Part shown: positions 10,329 through 19,726 of the stretch, one piece after another
How positions within the stretch are numbered: position 1 is the first letter of the stretch
Layout: the number at the start of each line of letters is the position of its first letter
DNA from: Branchipolynoe longqiensis
Taxonomy: Eukaryota > Annelida > Polychaeta > Phyllodocida > Polynoidae
Direction of reading: 5' to 3'
DNA length: 64,000 nucleotides
Assembly: GCA_030323885.1 (NCBI GenBank)
Contig: CM059186.1
Span: 154,599,064 to 154,663,063 of the forward strand
Made by a program: the position numbers and the translations under genes
Notes under the pieces: generated by a model
What the model saw: only the letters and a program-made list of their open reading frames with translations
Told to the model about the DNA's origin: nothing
The model's database searches: none

Positions 10329-10935
10329 AAGGCCCGGTCACATAGCCGTTAGTGGGTGTAGTTGAACGTAGTGGAGGCTAACGTAGTTGAACGTAGTTGA
10401 ACATATGGGTATCCGTACTTGTCCGTGATGTTAACTTGGTAATAACGTGGGTGAGCCTTGATCTCCAATTTAATTTTTGGACATGTTCAAAAGAGGCTGA
10501 ATTTGCATCTGTGATGCTAGTGTAATCTAGCATACTCTAGCATACTCTAGCATAACCTAGCATACTCTAGCATACTCTAGCATACTCTAGTGTAATCTAG
10601 CATACTCTAGCATACTCTAGCATACTCTAGCATACTCTAGCATACTCTAGCATACTCTAGCATACTCTAGCATACTCTAGCATACTCTAGCATACTCTAG
10701 CATACTTGGGCGAAGTCCTGGTCACATAGCCATTAGTGGACATAGGTGAACCTAGTGGAGGCTAACGTAGTTGAACATAGTTGAACGTACCGGCATCCAT
10801 ACCATAACATATTTATCCATACCTAAACCTCCGGTACCTTAATGTATTTCAACATAGTTTAACATACTTTGTTTGACCCACGTTAATCTATCCTATGGAT
10901 CACTACGCCCAATAACGACTATGTGACCGGGCCTT
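10329..10935. mobile_element. MITE-1, TA-flanked, with internal 10-bp array
   Basis: Termini AAGGCCCGGTCACATAGCCG and its inverse (CGACTATGTGACCGGGCCTT) form near-perfect 27-bp inverted repeats. Both ends are followed by TA (10327-10328 and 10936-10937), the likely target duplication. Subterminal repeats GTAGTTGAACGTAG occur on both sides. The interior (about 10510-10705) is about 20 copies of the 10-mer CATACTCTAG. No transposase is encoded. Confidence 0.9.
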
Positions 10936-11036
10936 TACTCGTAAAGAGAAAAATATCAGCGTATTAGGAAATCCACACTCCTATGCAGACACATCAGATC
11001 TGATTAGAATCGCACGTGTTACACTCATGTCCAAAT

Positions 11037-11393
11037 ACACACGTTTCAGCTATGCGGTGGCCGAATCGGTAGAGCGCAGGCCTCCACTCCGGTGCGGGAG
11101 ATCAGGTGTTCAATTCCTGATTGAGTCAAACCAATTACTCACAAAATTGATACTTGTCGCTTCCTAGCTTCACACTCGGCATTAACAGGATAGGACAAAG
11201 ACTGGTTAGCTCAGTGTCATGATAATGTGACTGAGTGGGATATCGGGTCATAGTGCTGGTGACTGTATTTCCCAGTGGGGCAGCACTATAAAGTCACCAT
11301 GAGTGCGCACTGTCAAAAGTCGGTACACATCCTGATATTACCTTTAATGTTGCCAGGACAAAACTTCAACAACCAATCAACCTACACACATTT
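11037..11393 (+). mobile_element. SINE-A copy, full length
   Basis: Complete SINE at 11047-11383: head GCGGTGGCCGAATCGGTAGA, B-box-like GTGTTCAATTCCTG, family body, hairpin tail and CAACAACCAATCAACC end. ACACACGTTT (11037-11046) and ACACACATTT (11384-11393) form a likely 10-bp target duplication with one mismatch. Confidence 0.9.
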
Positions 11394-11559
11394 TGTTGCT
11401 GTATATATTTATTACGTAAATATTATTTTTAATGGCAGAAAGCACGTGATTTGTTAGTGTTCTGGTGGTATCTCGAATACAAACTGCACATGGAACTATA
11501 AATAGAGTGTGTCACAAGGCAACTCTTTAATGGGAGGCCACAGAGATGTTGTCTGTTAC

Positions 11560-11870
11560 TGTTAGTGTGTCTGAATATCAGTCTGTCTGGGAGTGGGCGC
11601 GTGTCGCCGCATGGAACACAGGGTCTGTGCATGAATAACCTGTCGTGCCCATCTAGTGACGTCACACAATGCGGTGGCACGCGTCAGTCGGCGCTGCCTG
11701 ATCCCTGCCTGCATCAAAGACCGCGGGTTACAAGTCACGTGACTAGCGCCGTTAAGCTATACATAGCCTCACCCCCCAGCCCCGCCCACCGCAGTGCGTT
11801 GGAAGACGCCGTTGCTTGGCGACACGCGTCGTGTAGTACAATTGTCGTCTGCTTACATGTTTGACCTACT
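11560..11870. other. Unique CpG-rich island, no gene recognised
   Basis: Non-repetitive sequence with several CACGTGAC and GCGCC motifs. Open frames are about 100 codons or less and show no family features. It could be a promoter or an isolated conserved element. Confidence 0.3.
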
Positions 11871-12145
11871 TATGCATAATTTGTCACGGTTTTCTCGGTG
11901 TTAATAGGATACATATATTCCAAGAAAATCCAAAAAACCTAAAATAGGCTACTAACCATACCAACCAATTATCTATCTGCTACTGAAATGCGGGCAATCA
12001 AATAACTTATCAGCAGCTACTGTTTGGTAAGATAACACCAACACTACAGCTGGCCAGCATTGAAAACAAGCCTGAGTACCTGGGCTTACATGTTATGGAC
12101 AGTATAAATACAGCCTCAATACAAACAAAAAAATTTAAAGGGGAA

Positions 12146-12325
12146 AGACTGGCTTGTTCAGTACCACGATAATGTTTCTGAGTAGCATATCAGGTCATGG
12201 TGGCCTGGTCTTCCATTTGGACAGAACTATGCATTAAGTCGCCATAAGTGCACACTATCACACTTTCGGTGCCCATCCTGATATTACCCGAGATGTTGCA
12301 GGGGCGTAAAACCCTAACAAATAAC
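12146..12325 (+). mobile_element. SINE-A copy, 5'-truncated
   Basis: It begins in the body (GACTGGCTTGTTCAGTACC) and runs through the hairpin tail to CCCTAACAAATAAC. The head is missing. Divergence is higher than in most copies. Confidence 0.85.
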
Positions 12326-12485
12326 ATTGTTATGTCCATGTTCTATCTATATGTATTTTGTTTATAGCAAACAATGTTTTGGTGCCAGGGTGGTTGCTTC
12401 TCTCACTTTTGCAGGACATAAAAATCCCAACAACCAACACACTAAATGGAATCTACCTATGGAATAAATTACTCACTAACATATC

Positions 12486-12885
12486 TCCGGGCGCGGTGGC
12501 CAAATCGGTAGAGTGCAGGCCTCCCGTGTGGGAGATCCGGAGTTCAATTCCTGGTCGAGTCAAACCAATGACTTACAAAATTGATACTTGTCGCTTCCTA
12601 GCATGGCGCTCAGCATTAATAGAGTAGGGCAACGACTGGTTAGCTCAGTGTCAGGATAATGTGACTGGGTGGGACATCACATAATGGTTTGTTGCTTGTT
12701 TGTTGTTGTTTTACGTCCTAGCAACATCTAAGGTCATATCAGGACGGGGAAGGTACTGGCAGCCTGATTTCCCAGAGGGGCAGCATTATAAAGTCGCCAT
12801 GAGTGCGCACTGTCACAAATCAGTACCCGTCCTGATGTGACCTTAGATTTTGCCAGGATGTAGAACTCCCACAATCAATTCTCCA
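12486..12885 (+). mobile_element. SINE-A copy interrupted by an inverted SINE tail
   Basis: The head and first half run from 12486 to about 12675 (CCGGGCGCGGTGGCCAAATC ... GTGGGACATCA). The second half resumes at about 12748 (GGTACTGGCAGCCTGATTTC) and ends with the tail at about 12880. Between them lies a minus-oriented tail (about 12681-12747, TTTTACGTCCTAGCAACATC ... ATCAGGACGG). This is a SINE carrying a second, reversed and severely truncated SINE. Confidence 0.85.
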
Positions 12886-13104
12886 GACATAATGGTACCA
12901 TGTCATCAACTCCAGCTGCGGATCCTGAGAATCCTGAACCCAGTCCTCATTGACCCACTATATCCAGAATAAGCAATTTAACGGGGGGGGGGGGGCGCAA
13001 GATAACATTGCATCTCATCTCAACCAATATACCCAACCCAAATCCTCTCTAACCCCCATACCAGGTCTCTTAAAGCGTAGTATACATACTTCTATATATA
13101 ATTG

Positions 13105-13187
13105 GTTGGTTGTTGGAGTTTTACATCCTGGCAACATCTAATGTCATATCAGGACAGGTATTGACTTGTGACAGTGTGCACTCATGG
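13105..13187 (-). mobile_element. SINE-A 3' fragment, minus strand
   Basis: TTGGTTGGTTGTTGGAGTTT through GTGTGCACTCATGGTGAC is the inverted 3' third of the family. It breaks off within the body. Confidence 0.85.
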
Positions 13188-13608
13188 TGACATCTCTTGC
13201 ATTCCAGACTAGTGTGCCAACCATTACATCACAAATGCTCCCCCGATGTCACCATTCTGTCCATGCCCACCTGTTTGTGTGCCTCCTCCCCGAGAGGTCT
13301 GTGCAGACTATAAGTATAATATTCATATTTGTATAATTAATTATACAACACAATACATATTGAATAGAGACAATGGGTATATAGGACACCCGCCCAGCAG
13401 TGTAAAGTAGACATTCACTCACCAGCCTCCTTTTTTGAGTTCATGTGGCGCATGCGCCATCAATAACTGATACACGAGGGATATATACACAGGTGTGCAG
13501 CACTTTTGGGTGGTGCATGGGTGTGCATGGCACGGGCGAGTGAGCGATCAATTTTTAATGTGATTACCGCTTTGTGCAGGCATTGGTGAGCGCAGGGGTC
13601 ATACATAT
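13188..13608. other. Intergenic, no gene seen
   Basis: Unique AT-rich and mixed sequence. No gene or repeat family is recognised. Confidence 0.45.
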
Positions 13609-14037
13609 ATACTTACACACAGACACACACAGACACACAGACACACAGACACATCTGGACACACACAGACACAAACAGACACACACAGACACACATACAC
13701 ATACAGACACACACAGACACACTCAGACATACACAGACACACATACACATACATACACACCCAGACACATACGGATGCACACAGACACACTCAGACATAC
13801 ATAGATACACACAGACACACACAGACACATAGACACACAGACACACACAGAAACACAGACACACACAGACACACACATACACACTCAGACATACACAGAT
13901 ACACACAGACACACACATACACATAGACGCACAGTCACACGGACACACACGGACACACACAGACACACTCAGACATACACAGATACACACAGACACACAC
14001 ATACACATAGACACACAGACACACACAGACAGACACA
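13609..14037. repeat. CA-rich microsatellite array
   Basis: Irregular ACACACAG and ACAGACAC units. Open frames are low complexity. Confidence 0.95.
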
Positions 14038-14125
14038 TGCCGTATGAGCAGGATGTGAGCCGACCCCAATGGCCGTAATTAGTGGTGAATTATTGGGAGC
14101 AGCTCGAGAGGCCGCGATTTGATAT
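14038..14125. other. Short TAAT-containing unique island
   Basis: Unique sequence between a CA array and AT-rich satellite contains GGCCGTAATTAGTGG and GAATTATTGGGAGC. It resembles a conserved regulatory fragment; no gene is visible. Confidence 0.3.
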
Positions 14126-14237
14126 ATAGATATAGATATATATCAACTATATATCAACTATATAATACAAATCATGTATATCATATATAATATATATCAC
14201 ATCCATCACATATATCATACATACCATGTATTTCATA

Positions 14238-14273
<36 letters not shown>

Positions 14274-14277
14274 ATTT

Positions 14278-14336
14278 GTTCTTTGTTTGTTATGGTTTTA
14301 CGTCCTAGCAACATACATGGTTATATCAGGACGGGG
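14278..14336 (-). mobile_element. SINE tail-only copy, minus strand
   Basis: Only the inverted hairpin tail is present (TTTTACGTCCTAGCAACATA ... TATCAGGACGGG), about 59 bp. Flanks are AT-rich, so a target duplication cannot be read with confidence. Confidence 0.8.
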
Positions 14337-14789
14337 TATAATATATTTCAGTGTGGATAGGATGATAACATCAGGGATCCTAGGTGGTGAAATGGTTGGC
14401 ACATATACATGTGTGTATGCTGCTTACACTCAGAGATTCGAATCAGATTTAATTGGGTCTTTTATTAATGTATATGGATATGAATTATATATATATATGC
14501 TGATTGCTGAAACGCAGGCTGTCAACGTTCTCTGGCACGGCGCCCACCCAGATGCACTCTATACAGTTGACTGCTTGTGTAATCCGGTATGTAACTGTAC
14601 ACGCGTCCCTTTGATACATGATACAGTCACGCCTTCTATTTGGCCAAATCGAGTACCATTCGCATTCACCTGAAAATAGTTCCGTACCAAGCGTTCCATA
14701 GCAAAATCGCTCTGTGAAATACAATAAAAAGCAAAGAACATGACTGTACATACTTGTAGGCATCATAGTTCATAGTAGGCATCATAGTT
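14337..14789. other. Intergenic, no gene seen
   Basis: A 128-codon frame covers part of this stretch, but its composition gives no recognisable domain. GCATCATAGTTCATAGTAG is duplicated at 14759-14798 just before the next SINE-tail insertion. Confidence 0.4.
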
Positions 14790-14870
14790 CATAGTAGTCT
14801 CCCGTCCTGATATGACCTTAGATGTTGCTAGGACGTAAAACAACAACAAACAAACAACATCATAGTAGTC
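14790..14870 (+). mobile_element. Tail-only micro-SINE with perfect 10-bp TSD
   Basis: A 61-bp insertion (14800-14860) consists of the SINE hairpin tail (CCCGTCCTGATATGACC ... GCTAGGACG) plus AAAACAACAACAAACAAACA. CATAGTAGTC lies at 14790-14799 and again at 14861-14870. No head or body is present. Confidence 0.92.
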
Positions 14871-14884
14871 CTTGTGAGTCAATG

Positions 14885-14945
14885 GAGTGATTTCAAATGG
14901 GCCTCGGCCTTCGGCTTCGACTCACTTCAAATCATTCGGTCCCAC
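14885..14945 (-). repeat. Inverted relic of the 84-bp satellite
   Basis: TCGGCCTTCGGCTTCGACTC followed by ACTTCAAAT is the reverse complement of the satellite core at 8092-8600. One partial unit lies about 6 kb from the array and in the opposite orientation. Confidence 0.75.
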
Positions 14946-15046
14946 CCATGTTACGCAAGTATCTGCATATATGCAAAGTTGGGTCTGTCAGTTTATTATT
15001 ATGTGATGGGTGACTATGTCACTGAAAGCCTAGGTTACTTGGACTG

Positions 15047-15248
15047 TGATATTACCCAACATCCTACTCAGTCACATTATCCTGATACTGAACAAACCAG
15101 TCCCTGCCTTATCCTGTTAATGATGAGTGCCAGGCTAGGTTGTGGCAAGTATAAATTTGTTAAGTCATCGGTTTGACTCGGATTGGGTTCGAACACTCGA
15201 TCTCCTGAACGGGAAGCTTGCCAGCACTCTTACCACTTTGACCCCTGT
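15047..15248 (-). mobile_element. SINE-A 5' half, minus strand
   Basis: The inverted body (CTCAGTCACATTATCCTGA, CCAGTCCCTGCC) and head (GGTTCGAACACTCGATCTCC ... CACTTTGACC) are present. The hairpin tail is missing. Confidence 0.85.
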
Positions 15249-15274
15249 GATGGTCCATTAATAACTAACTATGT

Positions 15275-15309
<35 letters not shown>

Positions 15310-15314
<5 letters not shown>

Positions 15315-15481
15315 AAACCTCTCTAAATCGACCAACCTTGGGACCGACAATAGTGATCGATTTTGGGAGGTGGTTGGTTTAGGGAGTTAGAATATGGTTA
15401 CAATGGTACTATTGGAACCCAAATAAAGCGATCGATATAGGGGAGTGGTCGATCTGTGGAGGGTATAGAGAGGTTTTACTG
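15310..15481. mobile_element. MITE-TA copy B
   Basis: AGTAAAACCTCTCTAAATCG at the left and GAGAGGTTTTACTG at the right form the inverted termini. It is inverted relative to copy A and embedded in TA microsatellite on both sides (15280-15309 and 15482-15513). The first C of the left terminus is lost or replaced. Confidence 0.9.
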
Positions 15482-15516
<35 letters not shown>

Positions 15517-15574
15517 TATGTGTGTGTCTATGTGTCTGTGTGTCTATGTGTCTGTGTGTCCGCTCACCACATAC

Positions 15575-16385
15575 TGCTCACCACCCACCACCCACCACCC
15601 ACCACCCACCACCTACCACCCACCGCTCACTATCCATACCACTCACCACCCACCACCAACCAACCACTATCCACCCATCATTCACCACCACCCAACACCC
15701 ACTACCCACACCATCCACAACCCACCTTCCACACTACCCATTCCACTACACCACCTAGCACCCACCACTAAACACCAACTACCCACCACCCATATCACCA
15801 ACCACCCACCACCCATCAACCACCGCCTACCACTCACCACCCACCGCCCACCACCCATCAACCACAACCACACCCCTACCACTCACCACCCACCGCCCAC
15901 CACCCATCAACCATCAACCACTACCTACAAATCACCACCCACAAACCACCACCCACCCCCACCCACCACCCATCAACCACCACCTACCACTCACCACCCA
16001 CCGCCCACCACCCATCAACCATCAACCACCACCTACTAATCACCACCCACAAACCACCATCTACCCCCACCCACCCACCACCCATCAACCACCACCTACC
16101 ACTCATCACCCACAACCCACCACCCACCACCAATCAACCACCACCTACCACTAACCACCCACAACCCACAATCCACTATCCACACCAGCACCCACTAGAC
16201 ACCACCTACCACCCAAATCCACCCAGCACCCACAACCCACCACCCACCATCCACACCAGCACCCACTACACACCACCTACCACCCAAATCCACCCACCAC
16301 CCACCATCCACACCAGCACCCACTACACACCACCTGCCACCCAAATCCACCCACCACCATACCACCCAACACCCACTACACACAC
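15575..16385. repeat. CCCACCA-type minisatellite (0.8 kb)
   Basis: Irregular ACCACCC/ACCCACC units with some higher-order repetition (CACCCATCAACCACCACC blocks). His/Pro/Thr-rich frames are repeat translations. Confidence 0.95.
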
Positions 16386-16655
16386 ATCCCGTTCTGCCTG
16401 TAATTGCCCATCAGCGCCGCATGTCGGCAGGCACGGATGTGTCTTCCCATTATTCTAATGAGAAAACAAATTGATGCGCTTAACCGGCGGTGGCCGCATC
16501 TATGTGAGTCACTCAGCCGAGTGTGCACTGTATTCAAACTTAATTTTCCATATAAAAAAATTATGAGTCTTGCATTAGTTCAATCAATTAAAAGTGCGAC
16601 CATTTGAATCAAAGGAAGTTATAATAACGCAATTAGATAGAACCTGTTCACCTGT
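16386..16655. other. Unique TAAT-rich island (CNE-like)
   Basis: It contains CTGTAATTGCCC, TTCTAATGAGAAAAC, AAATTGATGCGC, CTTAATTTTCC, CAATCAATTAAAAG and GCAATTAGATAG in 250 bp of non-repetitive sequence between two arrays. The density of homeodomain-type cores suggests a regulatory element; no coding potential is recognised. Confidence 0.4.
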
Positions 16656-17105
16656 TTATACATGTATGCATATTTATGTCTATTTGCATATTTATGTTTT
16701 CTTATGCATATTTGCCTATTTATGCTTATCTATGCATGTATACCTGTTATGCGTATTAACCTATTTATGCCTGTATGCCTATTTATGCATCCTGGCATAT
16801 ATAGGCATGTCTGCCTTTATGCATGTCAGGCTATTTATGCCTGCACACCTATGTATGCATCCTTGCATATTTATGCATGTCTGCCTTTTATGCATGGCAG
16901 CCTATTTATGCATGTATGCCTATTTATACATCCTTGCATATTTACACATCTTTGCCTATTTATGCTGTTTATGCATGTTTGCATATTTATGCATGTATCC
17001 CTTTTATGCATGTTAGCCTATTTATGCCTAAATGCCTATTTATGCATGTTTGCCTATTTATATTTATATATGCCTGTCTATACCTGTTCGCATATTTATG
17101 CCTGC
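16656..17105. repeat. TATTTATGCATG-type minisatellite
   Basis: Irregular units around CTATTTATGCATGT[ATC]TGCC. Long Tyr/Leu/Cys/His frames on the plus strand are translations of the repeat. Confidence 0.9.
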
Positions 17106-17373
17106 CTATGCCTGTTTACGCTGCTTTGCATAACTACGCTTGTCGATGTCTATATATAGACAGCTATGAAAACATGACAGTCTTAGTTCCAACCACAATG
17201 CTTTCATTTTGACTATGAGAGGTTGCCACAACAAACTAGCGACTGAGCCGTCATCATTTTGAGAAAAAAAATGAATCAAATTACATTCCTGATTCTTGAT
17301 TAGATCTGAGTTGTATCTAGCCGCATTAGTGTTATCTCGGCTTCTATTGAAAACGCACTGAATACCAGCAGTC

Positions 17374-17480
17374 AGTGTCACCAGTAGTGGGCATCACTAA
17401 TGGGGCTGTCACACTACGACAAGTCGGTACCCATCATGATATGACTTTGGATGTTGCCAGGATGTAAAAGCCCCAACAAG
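17374..17480 (+). mobile_element. SINE-A 3' fragment, diverged
   Basis: Body remnants (ACAAGTCGGTACCCATCATG) and the tail (GATGTTGCCAGGATGTAAAA) are present. The left boundary is approximate. Confidence 0.7.
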
Positions 17481-17754
17481 GAAGCTTGTGAGAGGGCACA
17501 AAACTTGCTAGAACAGTTGGCGTTTGTGCACTAATGCACAATTGTTCAGGTCGCTCGAGAGGCGCTGACACAACTATGCAGATGCAATATTGGAAGACAC
17601 TCAAGACAGATGGGAGTACAGCTGGGGTTTGCATTCCATAGGCCGGATTTGTTGGTGGTGATGGGTCATGTTGGCACCTACACACGTAATTCATAGAGAC
17701 GACGGATGAGCGTTTACAATATGTCAGCGAATGGATCCATTTGCCGTTTGGGTT

Positions 17755-17998
17755 ATTTTCCGTTCCAACCAGTGGTCCACAACTGGTTCATCAAAGGCTG
17801 TGGTATGTGCTGTCCTGTCTGTGGGAAAGTGCATATAAAAGACCCCTTGCTGCATATTGGAAAGAGTAGCCTATGTGGTGGCAGTGGGGTTTCTCCAAAT
17901 AAATATGTCAGAATGACCATGTTTGATGTTGAATAGCTGATGATAAAAAATTATGTGTTCTAGATACATTGTTAAATAAAACAAGCTTCTTTTTTTTA
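17755..17998 (+). mobile_element. Mollusc-type SINE with conserved central block
   Basis: The sequence runs CCGTTCCAACCAGTGGTCC, GTGCTGTCCTGTCTGTGGG, GTGCATATAAAAGACCCC, TTGCTGCA, then GTTAAATAAAACAAGC and a T-rich tail. I recognise this block order from a SINE class common in bivalve and gastropod DNA. This is recall, not a search. It differs from the SINE-A family and has no TSD that I can define. Confidence 0.75.
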
Positions 17999-18064
17999 AC
18001 CATATGTCTGCCCTAGTAATGTGTGTTCTAACCCCAAACTCCCTACCCACCGACATCATTCGCA

Positions 18065-18290
18065 AATGGGGTGGCCGAATGAGTGAAACACCCGTCTCCC
18101 ATTTTGGTAGGTCATGGGATTTCAATTCCTGGGTTTGAACCCTGGTCGAGTCAGACAAATGACTTAAGAATTGATAATTGTCATTACATAGCCTGGTGTT
18201 CGGCATTACTAGGATAGGGCAAGGAGCAGTGGAATGAGGAAGACTCATTGTCCGTGATTGAAAATTCCCCTGCTTAATCAGCTACTGCAA
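18065..18290 (+). mobile_element. SINE-B copy (SINE-A head, different tail)
   Basis: The head (GGGGTGGCCGAATGAGTG ... GGTCGAGTCAGACAAATGAC) and first body block (GGCATTACTAGGATAGGGCAAGG) match SINE-A. The rest is AGCAGTGGAATGAGGAAGAC ... CCCCTGCTTAATCAGC instead of the hairpin tail. The same alternative tail occurs at about 32809-32870. Confidence 0.8.
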
Positions 18291-18375
18291 AAGAGATTTT
18301 AAAGAAGAAAAAAAATAATACGGTGGGAACAGTGGACCTAATACAATCGCTACCGATTACGTAAGATACGGTGAT

Positions 18376-18385
18376 TCACGTCATT

Positions 18386-18426
<41 letters not shown>

Positions 18427-18457
18427 TATAATATATATATATATATAATGACGTGAG
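18376..18457. repeat. TA tract flanked by inverted CACGTCATT
   Basis: CACGTCATTATT precedes and AATGACGTGA follows an approximately 57-bp (TA)n-rich core, giving a cruciform-prone structure. Confidence 0.7.
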
Positions 18458-18652
18458 GGTGAAGATTTGTCATATATAATGATATATTTGTAATGTAATT
18501 TATTATATAAATATAAATTGTCGATGCTCCTTTAATCTACTATTTCCATTGTACGCCCATTTGATATATTTATTTATTTATCAATTCTGTGCGTGTATAT
18601 ATTTGGTGCGGAACGGCGCGGATGGCGCCACCTATTCTACTTCCGGTGCGGT

Positions 18653-19165
18653 TGATACGCCGGTGTTGCAGTTTCCGAGGCACACCAGTTTGCCAGGGAC
18701 ACATCGCTTCTGTGCTTGCGTCAAAATCTAACAGCATCGTCACTAACCTTATAAATTTAATATAATGTTTTTGGTAAACATGTTTTCTATATGTGTACCA
18801 AGCGATTTGTTTCTAGGTGGTGTCGTTTTAGAGATATTTCACTTTTTCTGTATTTTCTGTATGAAGATTGCTCATGGCCATTAACAATGCCTTGAGTTTG
18901 ATGGTACGCCCAGTGCAAAACATTAGTTTTATTCAAAATTAATAGAAATCAAGAACGCTAACCTTATAAATTTAATATAATCTTTATGGTAAAGATGTTT
19001 TCTATATATATGTGTACCAAGCGATTTGTTTCTAGGTGGTGTAATTTGAGAGATATTTGACTTCTTTCTGTGTGAAGATTTGCTCATGGCCGTTGACAAT
19101 GCATTTGAATGGATGTGTCCCTGGCAAACTGGTGTGCCTCGGAAACCGCAACACCGGCATTCGTC
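18653..19165. mobile_element. Fold-back element with long TIRs and internal duplication
   Basis: The left arm at about 18658-18711 (CCGGTGTTGCAGTTTCCGAG ... GCCAGGGACACAT) is the inverse of about 19113-19160 with about two mismatches in 48 bp. Between the arms two direct copies of about 150 bp (about 18735-18891 and 18955-19104) share CTAACCTTATAAATTTAATA, ACCAAGCGATTTGTTTCTAG and GCTCATGGCC. No coding sequence is present. Confidence 0.8.
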
Positions 19166-19182
19166 ATTCACTCAGAATTTTT

Positions 19183-19246
19183 AAACTGTATATACATGTA
19201 TATATATTTATATATATATAAATATATATACATGTATATACAGTTT
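19183..19246. repeat. Perfect 64-bp palindrome
   Basis: The 32 bases at 19183-19214 (starting AAACTGTATATACATGTA) are the exact reverse complement of 19215-19246 (ending CATGTATATACAGTTT). No mismatch and no spacer. It lies 18 bp after the right end of the fold-back element. Confidence 0.95.
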
Positions 19247-19274
19247 ATATATATAATGACGCTGATGGCTCATT

Positions 19275-19475
19275 ATATAAAATGACAATAAATATATGTA
19301 TTTATATATATGTGATGTATAACGTGTTATGCGAGTATAAAGACACGTAAGGGAATATTAGTTATTACTATTGTTATCCTCCGTAAGATACGATACATTA
19401 CCAGTGGTGCCATCTCGCCCACCTCACCTCCCCTGGATGTTTACCAGTGTCACTCGCACCGGAGCATATACATAT
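19275..19475 (+). repeat. Interspersed repeat R2, copy 1
   Basis: It shares ATATATGTGATG, AAGGGAATATTA, CTGTAAGAC/CCGTAAGATACG, GGTGCCATCTCG, CCCACCTC and GTGTCACTCGC with 56940-57130 in the same order. AT-rich start, unknown family. Confidence 0.75.
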
Positions 19476-19559
19476 GTTATGCATACAATATATGACGACG
19501 TCCAAGGTCAACAATAAAGTCAATGTAACAGACCTTGTGTTTCCCACCAGCAGTCACCA

Positions 19560-19625
19560 ACCAACCGCCGCCCGCACAACACCCAACCCTACCCAACCCT
19601 ACCCAACCCTACCCAACCTTACACA
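19560..19625. repeat. 10-bp ACCCAACCCT minisatellite
   Basis: About five tandem copies of a 10-mer. It resembles telomere-type sequence only superficially. Confidence 0.85.
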
Positions 19626-19726
19626 ACCCTACCCCAGTCACCCAGCGTCCTGTCCCACAATACACCACCCTGAGAAGCAAGACTCAGTGAATGAATACTC
19701 ATACAGACAGCGCGTCTACCTCGGAT

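Noticed and set aside
10510..10705. CRISPR-like regular repeat
   Set aside because: Ten-base units without spacers, inside a MITE, in eukaryotic DNA.
11047..11130. Genuine tRNA gene
   Set aside because: A- and B-box-like segments exist, but the cloverleaf does not close, and the segment continues into the SINE body as in the other copies.
14287..14673. 128-codon plus-strand frame
   Set aside because: It begins inside a SINE tail and crosses AT-rich sequence. No recognisable domain and no conserved composition.
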